DNA of 40,188 nucleotides. Source: Conidiobolus incongruus B7586 (taxonomy: Eukaryota > Entomophthoromycota > Entomophthoromycetes > Entomophthorales > Conidiobolaceae). The notes beneath the pieces were generated by a model, which saw only the letters and a list, made by a program, of their open reading frames with translations, made no database searches and was not told the DNA's origin. Made by a program: the position numbers and the translations under genes. Location of the stretch: assembly GCA_000697335.1 (NCBI GenBank), contig JNEM01016143.1:1-40188 (forward strand), given 5' to 3'. Positions 22,135-33,969 of this stretch are shown in pieces (the stretch's first letter is position 1; the number at the start of each line of letters is the position of its first letter).

Positions 22135-25100
22135 TTACTTAGCATTTTCTCGATTCTATGATAAACTACAATTGTAATCTTTAAAATAGTGCATCAGTTT
22201 TAATGCTAAAGAAGACTAATATTAATGATAACAATTAGATTAAGTTTCAATTGGGAGTAAATTAGCTTCATTGGATGACTGAATGTTGTGTTGAATAGTA
22301 AATAGAATCAATTATAAGTAGTGGTTGAATGGAATAATGGTTTGATTAATGTATTAGATAGTAAATAATAAAAAGATAAAACAACCAATGAAGTAGTATA
22401 TTATAAGAAAGAAGACCAGGAACTAAGTTTATAAACCAAATTACAATAATTCATTCATTTTAATTTAGATAAACACCAGGAGTTATAACATTAATGAATA
22501 TTAAAATTCATATATTGAAAAATAAACAAATGTGTAGGAAACAAAATATCAAAAAAGTTCGTATTCATTCAATTAACTAATAAGATTGAGAAAAGTGGAA
22601 TAGCTTGATAAATACATGATCACAAGGTAATTATTTTATCAACAATGCTTTTAATAGCTGGACTTTAAAAAATTTTACAATTGTCTAGTAATAAATACTA
22701 CTTAGGATAGTTCTATTGCCTTACTCTTTAATGGCTTATTTAACAAATTCCAAAATTATGTTCAAAAAATAAGATCCATTTTTAGTTTGATATAAGAGAA
22801 TGTTATATTAGTTGATTATAGTAACTAGAAAGTATTTTATATTCTTTAATTGTGTCACATTTTCATTTAGCTGTTTTATTATATTTTCAATTCATTTCTA
22901 TTTCAAAATTTATTTCATTAAGGAAAAAAAATTCTCTAACAATTGTAGATTAAATCTGGGTTTCAATACGAGTCAGTATATTTTGTTCCTAAAGTTAATT
23001 ACTTTTTTATTATTCATTATTACTGAATGTTTACTAGTTAGAAAATATTTCAAATTATTAAACTAATCATTGGTTATTTTAATTCCTTATTTAATATTAT
23101 AATCTTTATTTAATATTGGCTTAATATTTTTCAAACTAATTGATATATTGCCAATCATATATTGTTTCATTTTAGATAATTTTTTTATTCACTTTTTACT
23201 TGATAATAATTTTAATTCATCCTTAATTAAGATCTATTTTTAGACTTTCTAAACTACATTAATATATCAGTTTAAAAATTTTGATATAATAGCAAAAAAA
23301 ACACCATCAGGATAAGGATTGGTAATATATTTTCTAGTTTAGCCTGAAATTGATTTGGTAGAATTTGGTGTTTTAGTTAAGGGTGCAATATTAATATATT
23401 GATGAAATAAAAGTATTGAATGATAAGGTGAAATAATTACCTAATATATTGATTAAGATTGTTGAACAAATTAGATATAAATAGAACTGGAAATGGTATA
23501 TATTGGCTTAAATTATATATTTTATTGATGAGTTTATGGATGAAGAAATCAAATGATATTCACAATTATATATTAAAGTATATATTTTGTTGGTCAAATC
23601 AGTTAAAATTTACTTTGATATCCAAATCAATAATTATAGTCAACATATATTTTTTATAATAACTTATAAATTAGGATGATTATACAAAGGTGATTTTATC
23701 ACTCAAATATAAAATATTTGAACTGAGAATTAATGGACGAGTGATCCCTGTAATTGACATTTATTTAGCTAATATTTGTGATTGATTTCTACACTTTTCT
23801 TGTACCAGTGCAAGCTCTGTGCACTCATACCTGCTCCGAAGTAAGTCGTAACTACAACCTCAATCAATTGCTCTACCAACCCCTATTCTGAGATTAAACT
23901 CCGATTTTTATCTGACTAGTGGAAAAATATTTTGAAATAATTAGTTTTGGCTTAAATAAAATGAAAAAATTAACTGATATTTTTTGAGTAAATTGATAAA
24001 ATATTATGTGGTTAGATTCTTGAAAATGTATTATTCAAGACCAATATATATATATATATGATTAGCTTTGCTTAATAATTAAATTTATGATTCACTTATT
24101 AAAGAAATTGAATAAAAAATTCGAAAATTATAAATTATATCCTATAGATATTTTGCAACTTGAATTAATATTTCTATAATTGGTATCCTTAACTCCTTCT
24201 GCAAGAGCGTAAAACTATTTATATACCATTCATTGTTATATATAATGTTAGTAAGCTTTAAATTTTGAAAATTTTTGGTTGTTCGAATTTTAGAAAATAA
24301 TGATCAAAAATTTTTGGAAAATTAGACTTGGTGCTGATATTTCAAGAATATTTATTATTATTTCGTTTATCGATACCTAAAACTATAAACAAACTAAGTT
24401 GTTAATTTAATGATAAAAAACTGAATGATTTGGATTCTTGTTATATATGGGATCAATAATCATAAATAAAATAAACTCTTTAGGACTGTACAAAATATCA
24501 AACAATTTAACTATTAGTTAACACACTTGTTTTAATAACTTATGGCATATATAATTTTCAAAATATTACTATATTCATTATTACTACAAAATATAATTCG
24601 CATAATGATAGCTATATCTTTTAATATTTCACCATACTTCTAATCTAGATAATTTGAAAGATATATTATTATTATTATTTTTGAATGAGACATAAGTAAT
24701 AAGATTTAATTATAACAGCTGGAATATAATAGGATAAAATTATAGAATATGGAAAATTTATTAATAATATATTTAAATACCAAAACCTTAGACAATATTT
24801 GAATAATAATTAAGGAGATTATGAAATTTATATTTGAGTATCAAAAACAAGTTGTTGTGATAACATTCATTAATATCAAAAATTTTTATTATATTTTAAA
24901 ATTAATTAATTAAGTTACATTTTAGTTTATTATTTGATTGGATTATATATTCAAAATAAATAATTTATAAAGTGAATATTTTTGTCCTAATTACAATATA
25001 TAATGAAGTTAATAATTTGAAATAATGACGTTTAAATTGAATAAATTGTTTATAATGAAAGATGAGAGTGGTATTTGAAAATAAATGTGAGTATATATTT

Positions 25101-25585
25101 GACTTACAATAATTACACTATAGTGATATTCAATTATAATACAGATTCAATGGATTGAAAATATTACCATTATTTCTATTTTTCAACATTGATATTTTAA
25201 AATTTATATTTCAAATTGGAAATGTGTTTTTAATATTATTATAAAGTTAGGTAAGAAATGCACAAAAAACAAATAAAACATTATTAAGAATAGTTCAAGT
25301 TTAGTATTAGAAAACAATTCAAAATTTGATAAAAGAGATATCAAAACAACTAAGGAATCAATCAAAATATTATTTGATATATTATTGAACTTTGTCTTTT
25401 CAGGTATCAAAATGAAAAGATAAAAATTTATATTTTTATTATATACAGAATATGAACAAATAAAATTTTATTCAATATTTACAGTAGTAATATGTATGAT
25501 TTATTATTTTGAATTAAATGAATTTGATTATTTTGGCCAAATTCGACCGTTGGTTTCTTTTCACAGATATAAATTTCTCAAACGT
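22135..25585. other. Intergenic, gene-poor
   Basis: About 3.4 kb of spacer. The open frames at 22812-23066, 23459-23659 and 25204-25410 are hydrophobic or A/T-driven with no family signal. A less AT-rich patch at 23769-23891 has a 40-codon open stretch with two close cysteines. A TA microsatellite lies near 24043-24059. Confidence 0.5.
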
Positions 25586-26236
25586 CTAAAAAAATATCCA
25601 TTCAAATGATGCTAAAATAGTAAAAGATGGAATAAATGGGCAGATTTCCTTCAAAGTTTGGATAGAGACGGTAAAGCATATAATATTAGCCAGTGGAGCT
25701 TGAAATGCGAGATCAAAGCCAATATAAACAGTGATAGAGTGAATGCTTTTTCTGAATTGTTCATCTTGCACCTTAGATTTCCATTGAACTAGCTTCAAAG
25801 GATGATTCTTAGTAGTCTAAGGTTGAATCATGAAAAAAAAGATTTAGAAGAGTGAGTGGATATGAGCATTTGTAATTTAAGAATTCCAAAAATCCAATTA
25901 TGGTGGCATGGGTAATAGTTAGGTTTAGTGAGGAAGTGGTTGGACAGCATCTAGATATAAAAACTTTTTCAAATTAAAAAGAACATAGGTTCAAAAGTTT
26001 GAAGATAAATACATTCACGCATATGAAAAGTGCGCATGGCACCAAGCTGTAGACAAAAAAAATTATCATTTATGGTTTTATTCAGAAAAGTAAAGAGAGC
26101 GAGAGGTAGCATGATTTCACCAGTGTGCTGGAAATATAATCAAGTAGCTTCCCAGAATTAAACTCTGGATTGGCATATAACGGGTCAAGAATTTAAATTG
26201 AATATCCTCTTTAGTAATACTGGAATGACTGTTCAT
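25586..26236 (-). pseudogene. Dead VC0807-like paralog A
   Basis: Minus-strand relic colinear with the intact gene at 10461-11195. It starts with an ATG at 26236 (then EDIQFKFLTRYMPIQSL, matching residues 13-31 of the intact protein). It continues through EPMFFLI, a YYPCHHNWIFG block matching YPAHHNWI, FFFMIQP, and a final open part of 70 codons (25586-25798) with EQFRKSIHSITVYIG and LKEICPFIPS. Several in-frame stops and at least two frame changes lie in the first two thirds. The tail stops before the basic C terminus. It is oriented opposite to relic B at 27699-28818. Confidence 0.75.
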
Positions 26237-27698
26237 TTTTAAAACCAACGTGGTATTCAAATATCACAATATTAAACAAAATGGACACTCTGATTGCTTA
26301 TATATTTGTATTTGTCAAAAACATTTTAATTTCGTAGGTTAACTACTTAAAACTCAATAATAGAAACAAGTCAAATTTCAATAAACAGCTTTGATTCATC
26401 AAATATTTTCCACATTGAATATTATGTAACAGATTAAGAAAATTTATATATTCAGACAGTGCTAAATGAAATATTTGACAACTTTTCGAATGCTGAGTCC
26501 CAATATTCTTCACTTAGCAACTTTATTAACTAATAACTCTTACATTGTATTTGTAGGGTTACGATAAGCATAAAAAATTTTCTATTGTAAAAACAGATTT
26601 ATATCCGAGCTGCTTAGAGTTAATAGTGAATAAGTATTTAACCTTTTTCTTTTATTAGAGTTTTTCAATATATAAAACAATAAATAGAAATTTAATTGGC
26701 AATATTTTAACAAAGCATCAAATGTTTTAAATGATAATTCAGCATGGAAAAAACTATTGGTTGAATATTATAGTTCTCAAATTTTTATATAAAATTCTAT
26801 ATTTGAATATATATATTTAAAATTATATATTCTCATTTTCAATTTATTACATAGAATAATCTGATCCATCATTTAAACTTGTCAATTTATATATATGCTT
26901 TAAAGATACAAAAATATTTTCAAAATATTAAATTTTAAATAATTATTTGTAATCTTTAAAAATGAGAATTTTCCTGCCCAATTTAATAATATGTAGAATT
27001 TATAAATATTTATATTATTTAAAATATTATTTCTCGCAATAAATTGTCAAATTAATGATTCTAAGGAGATTATATTTTAATGCTGGATTTGCTAAATGTT
27101 ACAAGATTCTCTTTTTAATCGAGCAAATATTCATTAACTTAATATTAAAATATATTAAGATTAATTACTTTGGGAACTAAAAAACCAAAATTTAAATTTG
27201 AGTTTAGTATGTTGATTATCCAAAACATTTACAAATGTGCAATATTAGCTATATTAATAAAAAATGGATATATTCAATATAAATTTACTGTTTTCACTCA
27301 AGTTATTTCTCATTAAGGTAGCAGTAACATTCAATTTGCCGAAATGGAGAATTAATTCATAATCAAAATCATTGGTTTCAAATGAAAATGCTATTGAATT
27401 AAAAATAAAATTATGAATTATTGTGAAAAATAACTAAGATAATATTTCGCAGGTTAAAATTCTTAATACAATATTATATTTTGGAATAGAATTATGCATA
27501 AATAAGGACATTGCCAATTTAAGGATATAGTTAATCATGATAAAATCTAATTTGAATAGTTACCACAGCTTGGCTTATAGAGTTATTCTCATAGAAGAAA
27601 ATTTGTTAAAATGGACTTAAGGTGATGATAGCATAAAAATATTATATAAATTCATCTTAACGATGATAAAACTTTAAAATACTACTATTAACAAATTA
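26237..27698. other. Intergenic between the two VC0807-like relics
   Basis: The two relics are divergent, so this 1.46 kb would have held both promoters. A weak TATA-like motif lies near 27643-27649. Otherwise AT-rich, with no gene seen. Confidence 0.5.
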
Positions 27699-28818
27699 AT
27701 GATGAGCATTATGGAAACTAAAACTCAAGGCTACATACAATTCAAATGTTTGTCCAAGTTTATTTCCGTCGAAATCATATACAATATGGAAATCATTTGG
27801 TTCTATTGGCATGCCATTGCCGAAGTGGCTAACCCTCTTATCCTCTTTGCTTACTTGATTAACACTATTAATTCCAAGCTCACTATTGTATATAGTTGCA
27901 TTCTCAGTGAAATTTTCATTCTCGCGTCCATATTTATTTTCAGATTATTTGAACCTACGTCGTCCTGATATGTAAAAGTTTATACATTCAAATGTTATTC
28001 AAGTATATCCTAAGCCTTACAATTATCAATGCCACCATAATTGGATTCTCGGAACAATCGGGTTACCAATGCTCATTTCTACAGCAACTTCTAAAAATAT
28101 AATTTTTGTTCAAACATGGACTATCAACAATCATCTTTTGGAGCTAGTTAATTGAAGATCCAAGTTGCATGTTGAACAATTCAAAAAAATACCATTCCAT
28201 CTGTTGCAGTCAGCAGCTCATCGAAAGTGATCGTTTGGATGTCTCGGATAATTCGAATCGCAATGGCTTGGATTAAACTACTTACTATCAACGGTGAATG
28301 TTCTACTAGTTGGCTGGCTAACGAAATTGCTAAAGTACGACTATATGGTCGCTGGGATACATTAATGAGTTGCATCGTATTCATGATGTTTCGTTATAAT
28401 GGTTTATTAATAATACTGACAACTAAGGTTTATCAAGAACCTATTGGTGTATAAATATCTGTAATAGTATGAGAATTAATTGTGATAATAAATTGAATTA
28501 AGCCGAGATCGAGTAATTTTAGGGAGTTCGAACGAACCCTATGACATCGAATCATTTCCTTTTACAGGAGGTGTGGGTCGTAGTCAAATAGTTGCAATTG
28601 CAACACCATCCACTACTATCCACCTTAGTGCCAGTCTCAAACTACAAAGTTCAATAGCCATTGTTTTGGGTTTTACTATTTCTTTACCAATTTTGAAATT
28701 GATTTGTCCAATTGTTTTATTGGTTGCAGTGCCATTATCCCTCAGTTGGAATATTTTTATAGTTAAAACTTCCAGAATTAACTTTGATGAAAAGAGAGAA
28801 TTGGGAAAATTAGACTGA
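27699..28818 (+). pseudogene. Dead VC0807-like paralog B
   Basis: Relic of the same family as 10461-11195. The first 89 codons (27699-27968) match residues 13-88 of the intact protein (FKCLSKFISVEIIYNMEIIWF, LINTINSKLTIVYS, RLFEPTS). A frame change follows, then NYQCHHNWILGTIGLPMLIS and a VEQF block up to about 28190. The C-terminal part resumes at about 28600 (LPILKLICPIVLLVAV) and runs to 28818. Between them lies about 400 bp that does not match the family and looks inserted. At least one stop and one frame change, plus the insertion, make it nonfunctional. Confidence 0.75.
28195..28600 (+). mobile_element. Possible tyrosine-recombinase fragment (Crypton or DIRS-like), fossil
   Basis: A segment of about 400 bp interrupts relic B and has no match to the VC0807-like family. 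It contains an open stretch with WLANEIAKVRLYGRW and a following aromatic/Tyr-containing segment, resembling the C-terminal region of tyrosine recombinases carried by Crypton and DIRS-type elements. Short GTTGCA sequences occur near both edges. Only a remnant is present and it is plainly not whole. Family call is tentative. Confidence 0.3.
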
Positions 28819-28984
28819 TATCAGCAGGATTAAATATTTAGTTGTAATAAACAATATGTTGATTAATGCTACCATATTATTTGATCACAAATATATTTCT
28901 ATTATCATTAATAGTAATGCAAAAATTAAGTAATGGCATAATTTTAAAATTAAAATTAAAAATAAATAAATAAATTAATAAATA

Positions 28985-31745
28985 ATATAAAATTAATAGC
29001 CTTTTTTATTATTAATAACTCTTTTCTATACTTTTAGTAAGCTTTTAATACTTAAAAAATAGTTCTTTTTATTAAAGACTAAAATTTAATATTTCACAAA
29101 CTAATTTAATTTGTTTATAGGAATTTTTTTTCTTTAAGCTAATTTTTTAATTATCTAAAATAATTATAGTTATATAAGTTATAATTAAATAAGTATACTA
29201 GATATAGTAACTCTCTTTAGTTTTATATATATATATAAAATCTTTTATAGCTTTAACTTTATGTATTTTATAATTATCATGTAAAATAATAAGTTTTTTT
29301 AATTTATATTTAGAATACTATTTAAAAATTGTTTTATTTAGAAAGTAATATATAATATATTATTGATTAATTTTCCTTAAAATATAAAGTAAGAAAATTA
29401 TATATCATTATAATTTATTATAATAATTAATATTTACTTATATTTAAAGTGTTTATTCATTAGAATTTATTGAAAAGATTAATTTAACTTAATATAATAT
29501 CTTGTTTTACTTTTAAATAAAAGATTATATAAAGGAATTTAAAATTTATTAATTATAAGTATTTATTGTAAAAACCTTTGTTTTTAGTTATACTTTAATA
29601 AATTTAGTTTAATTATAACTACTTTAATTTTCTTTTAGGTTTTTATTAAATTATAACATATTTATTTTATATTTTTATTAATTAATTTAAGTTTAAACTT
29701 AAGTAAATATAATATGCTTATATACTAACTTATAAAAGTAAGTTATAAAATCAAAAACACTGATATTTTTACTAATAACTTAATTAATATCTAATAAAAT
29801 AAACTTAAATTAAATAATTAAAATCTATTATATTTATTAATTATATATATTATTAAATGATGATATTTAGTTATTAATTAGTTAAAATATAAACTTTTAA
29901 ATTTTACCTAAAGTAAGTTATAAATTTATAGGTTTTTAGTGATACAAAAAATTAAAACTTAATATATTTATCTTTAACTTTTTTAATTTCTTTAAGTTTA
30001 TAAGGTATAGAATTAATTAACTTTTTACACTAAAAAAGTTAATTTTGTTTTATACTTCTTAAACATATTTTTAAAGTTAATTTAAATTTTTTACTAAGGG
30101 GAAAACTTTAATAATTTTTTTAACTAATCTTAAAAGTATTTAATTATATTAAAGTTAAAAAATTAAAGAAACCACTTTATAACTATTATCTTGTTATTTT
30201 TAAGTTATTTGTTAATAAAAGTTATAATATAGTAAAAGGTATTACCTTATTATAAAATAATATTAGATTTATTTAACTTATATTATTTAATGGTTTTTTT
30301 AATTTATTATTTAAAATATTTTAGTATATCTCAATATTAATTCTTTTATTAACTTTATAAAGGTATCTTACACCTCAAAACAACATTTATCCTTAAATAA
30401 TAATTAACTTATTATTATATTTTTGGGTAAAATTAACATAATAGTTATAAAATAAATTTACATCTTTTTTAAAGTATTTAGTTTTTTTATTAAATCTACT
30501 AAAGTATATTTTTGTTTTATTAAATTAAATAACCTTATTCTAATTAGTTTTAGTTTAATATTAGTAATGATATTTAAACTCCCACTTAACTTTATAATAA
30601 GATTTTTTTAGTTAGGGGTGTTTTTTCTTAGAATATAAGTGGTATTTATGTTAATATAAAGTATATATAATAATATCAGTGTTAACTAATATTCTTATAT
30701 AGTTTTATAATTCCTATTATATTTCTATAATAGTATCACACTTGTTTGTATTAACTAACTTATAAATATACTTCTTATTATATTTATCTATAATTTTAAC
30801 ACACTTAAGTTTAAGTTTAAATGTTTCTTTATTGTTATTTTTAACAACTTTAGTTATAATAAACTAGCTAACATTAATAATTCTAATAATATCATAAGTT
30901 AATTTATCTTTTTTATAAAGTTTATTAATATATAAGTAGATTTTTTTAGAGAGGGATTTAAGTATAATAATACTAATAAAAAAATTTAATATATTTGTAA
31001 AATATTATATAAAATAATAACAAAAAAAGAAAAAAGATATAGTTATATATTGTTAAATATATCCTTTTATCTCAAAAACCTGCAAATTTATAACTTACTT
31101 TAGCTAAATATTAAAGGTTAATATATTTACTAATAGTTTACTAAATATATCTAAATATATTTATTTATTATTAAATAATATACTTTAATTATATATTATA
31201 GTTTTAAATAATCTAATATATACAATTGTTTTAGTTATTAATTAAAATATATATATTTTTGATTTTATGATTTATTTTTGTAGGTTAGTGTATAATTAAT
31301 ATTTAATTACTTTAATAATTCTTAAACTAAAATAAAAAAGTATTTCTTAATATTTTTTTTATTTTCTTAATAAATAAAAAAATAACAATAAAAATTAATT
31401 TTTTAGATTTTAGTAAATTTTAAATAATGTTTTTTCTAGCTTTAAAATCATATATCTAGTGATATATAGTAGTTTTAGATAAAATACTATCTTTATAAGC
31501 TATTTACAAGATTTAAATAATTTTAAAAGGTTTATAATTAAGTTTTAAAGATACAAAAATAAAAGCATTTTAATAATTACTATCTAATTTAAATATAATT
31601 AAATTTAAGTATAAATTTTAAAATCAAAATATTTTAATAAAAAAATAATTAAAATTAAATATATATATATAGTTTGAAAATATTTATTTTCTATTATATT
31701 TTATATATAAATAATCAGAAATTAAAAAATTTACCATTATTTTAA
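28985..31745. repeat. AT-rich dispersed repeat, long copy with nested insertion
   Basis: The left part, 28985-29722, matches 39365-40070 and (from 29240) 1-490. The right part, 31291-31745, matches 530-960. Without the inserted element the repeat is about 1.2 kb. By hand count, 29461-29700 has CT+AG 18, CA+TG 5, CG 0, with GC near 11 percent; ordinary spacer at 8701-8940 has CT+AG 9, CA+TG 27, CG 1. I saw no CpG in the whole 2.7 kb. No coding frame survives. The family is unknown and it is treated as an old, heavily mutated element. Confidence 0.8.
29723..31290. mobile_element. Nested element with ~220 bp terminal inverted repeats
   Basis: This 1.57 kb segment is absent from the two other copies of the surrounding repeat, so it was inserted. 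Its ends are inverted repeats. The outer 35 bases (29723-29757 against the complement of 31256-31290) agree at 29 positions, and all six differences are transitions. Further in, 29908-29927 is an exact inverted match to 31084-31103, and similarity continues to about 29945/31070. TA or TATA flanks both ends, a possible target duplication in low-complexity DNA. The structure fits a DNA transposon or a large non-autonomous relative. No transposase was recognised in the 1.1 kb interior, which shares the CpG-free, AT-driven decay. Confidence 0.7.
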
Positions 31746-32187
31746 ATTCAAGGTAATAATACAAAAATTTTATATATCTTTTTATATTATTTATTTTCCC
31801 CTAAATATGCTATTAGGTATCTTTGATAGGATTTTGAATAATTCAGAATCTAAATAAAAAATGTAGACATTTTTATACAATAACTCTTCAATCATAAAAC
31901 CAATTTTAAGTATGGAATTGCCATATCAAGATTTTTGAATATGATTAAATCAAATCAAATTTATTTATCATAAAACCAATTAATATTTTCAATAGATTTT
32001 TGATAAAAAATAATAAATGAATAATACACTAATTATCCATAATACTATTCTATATTTCATAATTATATTATATATAAATACAAAATAAACAACTAAGGAA
32101 TCTATACAATAAATTCATCCTGTTCAAAAAAAGATAATACACTTTATAGAATTATTCTCAAGATAAAATAAATTTGAAGTATTAAAC
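31746..32187. other. Intergenic downstream of the first PNGase A-like gene
   Basis: A 442 bp spacer between the repeat and the 3' end of the amidase gene. AT-rich, with possible polyadenylation signals for the minus-strand gene; no gene seen. Confidence 0.5.
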
Positions 32188-33969
32188 TTAGTGGCATTGA
32201 GTATCCTTATCATCCTTGGTTATCCAGCCATGTTCAGTTTCTACAATTCTTTTGTAACACTGTTCCTTGGCTCCCAAAGACTTGAAATAACTCACATTTC
32301 CTTTGCTACTACCGTCCACAACATCCAGTTGATTAGGTCTCCTTTCGAATTTTCCAACATTTTGCTGCATTAATATCATCCAATTCGCCGAATTCAAATC
32401 CATCATCTCAAAGTTTTCTACTTTAGCTTTTATGTCAGCATCTATTGAGAACCCACCATCGGGATAAGTCCGATGTTGGATCTGGCCATAAAACCTCCAC
32501 TGATTAAGATGGTTTTCTCGGAATAGCATCTTCCACTGAGCAGGCCATCCAGGAAATTTTGAAGAATCTGGAAAGGAAACAAATCTAGTCACGGTTTCGA
32601 TGGTAGCAGTGAAATCGAAGACTAGCTTGTTTTGATTCTTATGGAATTGGAGATTGTGATTGAATATCAACTTCCTTGCAGTGGCGATACGAATGCGACC
32701 ATCTTGTAAATCAATAGTTCCAATTTGTTGATAATGGCGATCAGCGTGCGTCTTAAAGGTTTGTACATTATTTCTGTAGCTTGCCCTTACACTGGGTTGA
32801 ATGGAAAAATCGAGATTGCTGGAACTAATCATTCCATAATTGTCACTTGATTCGTAGTCGTTGTACCACAGATGCAGGTCACCGGTTACTAGCCAATAGG
32901 CATCGCTAGGTGTAACAAGTAGTTCAATTACACTGTTTGGATTCTTAATCATATCTCCTACAAATTGGGATAACTCAAATCGAATAGGATCCGCGTTGAA
33001 AGATCCAATACCACTGATGGGGCGCCACAGCGAGGGAGAGATGCCACCTGTATAGATTACTGGAAAGGGCCATCCTACTCCAGCTGGAATACCATTCACT
33101 GAGACCAGTAACTCACGCAATGGACCAAACCGTGGTTGATTATGTTTCTTAGCAAAGTCATCAGGAGTATTGAATTGATGGTATTCCTCCTTGCCATGAC
33201 CAGTAATATAAACTTCTAATATCGCCCTTTGAATAGTTTTAGGGAAATATGGTAATTTAAATTTAACAGATTGATTATTCTGAATAGTAAACCAAGGTTC
33301 AACATTGTTACCAAATTGTGAAATGCTTAAGATAGTGTCTGCAGGCCTCTCAAACACGGTTCTCTTTGTTGAGTTGGATTGTACAAGAAAAACCTCCAGT
33401 TTCAAATCGATCAAAAAGCTGCCAGTATAAACCTCATTCATAATGTTATTTAAACTCACGGTAACAGTTCTGTCAGCCTGTAACAGAATACTATATTTCG
33501 TAACATCGACTAAAAATTCCCAATTGGTACCATCCTTAGTAGGTTCAGCTGTACTAGTTCTCAAAATTTCCACACCGTCTAACCATACAGCAGAAATCCT
33601 GTCATATTGGCGACCTTTGCTATATCCCTTCCACGTCAATATCGCCCTTTCAATTTGCTTACTCTTGCATTTTTCATCGGGTTGATAGGACCCGATATAA
33701 GGCTTATAGTAGCTATTTTTGAATTCGTAGTGCATCAGTTTAATTTCACAGTCTGCATTGCGACCTTCAGGCCTTTCTATAGGCAAAATAGCTAGTTCAA
33801 ATGGGGATTCATAGCCAGACAAAGTTTTGTTAATTTGAGCTCTTTTATTAATTTGTTCCACATTCCCCATAAAACCATCAAAAGCAAAATTTTTAAAAAA
33901 TTCGCTTTTTGATTTAATTAAATTCGCACTATAGATCCAAACTAAATAATACAATACCAATGAGATCAT
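32188..33969 (-). CDS. Secreted PNGase A-like amidase, copy 1
   Basis: Intronless, 593 residues. Residues 1-20 form a signal peptide (hydrophobic core LVLYYLVWIYSA), so the protein enters the secretory pathway. The body matches the peptide-N4-(N-acetyl-beta-glucosaminyl)asparagine amidase A family (the almond PNGase A type, distinct from cytosolic PNG1). Visible blocks are YESPFELAI, DCEIKLMHYEF, LTWKGYSKGRQYDRISAVWLDG, EILRTSTAEPT, YTGSFLIDL, GNVEPWFT, NGIPAGVGWPFPVIYTGG and SLWRPI. The C-terminal third has GKFERRPNQ and ends in a Cys-containing tail. The family cleaves N-glycans from glycoproteins or glycopeptides, usually in acidic compartments or outside the cell. A tandem paralog lies 1.6 kb upstream on the same strand. 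A TATA-like motif is at 34011-34021, about 45 bp before the ATG. Activity is inferred from the family only; catalytic residues were not assigned. Confidence 0.88.
   Translation of the reverse strand: MISLVLYYLVWIYSANLIKSKSEFFKNFAFDGFMGNVEQINKRAQINKTLSGYESPFELAILPIERPEGRNADCEIKLMHYEFKNSYYKPYIGSYQPDEKCKSKQIERAILTWKGYSKGRQYDRISAVWLDGVEILRTSTAEPTKDGTNWEFLVDVTKYSILLQADRTVTVSLNNIMNEVYTGSFLIDLKLEVFLVQSNSTKRTVFERPADTILSISQFGNNVEPWFTIQNNQSVKFKLPYFPKTIQRAILEVYITGHGKEEYHQFNTPDDFAKKHNQPRFGPLRELLVSVNGIPAGVGWPFPVIYTGGISPSLWRPISGIGSFNADPIRFELSQFVGDMIKNPNSVIELLVTPSDAYWLVTGDLHLWYNDYESSDNYGMISSSNLDFSIQPSVRASYRNNVQTFKTHADRHYQQIGTIDLQDGRIRIATARKLIFNHNLQFHKNQNKLVFDFTATIETVTRFVSFPDSSKFPGWPAQWKMLFRENHLNQWRFYGQIQHRTYPDGGFSIDADIKAKVENFEMMDLNSANWMILMQQNVGKFERRPNQLDVVDGSSKGNVSYFKSLGAKEQCYKRIVETEHGWITKDDKDTQCH

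Noticed and set aside
22812-23066. 84-codon hydrophobic frame, possibly a receptor-like membrane fragment
   Set aside because: Hydrophobicity follows from T-rich codons; no family motif and no neighbouring exons were found.
23281-23400. Minus-strand coding-like stretch with TNPYPDGVFFAII
   Set aside because: Too short, interrupted by a stop, and not linked to any recognised family.
28500-28560. Near-palindrome around GTTCGAAC as a regulatory or tRNA T-arm signal
   Set aside because: No tRNA fold is possible, and the site lies inside an inserted remnant within a dead gene.
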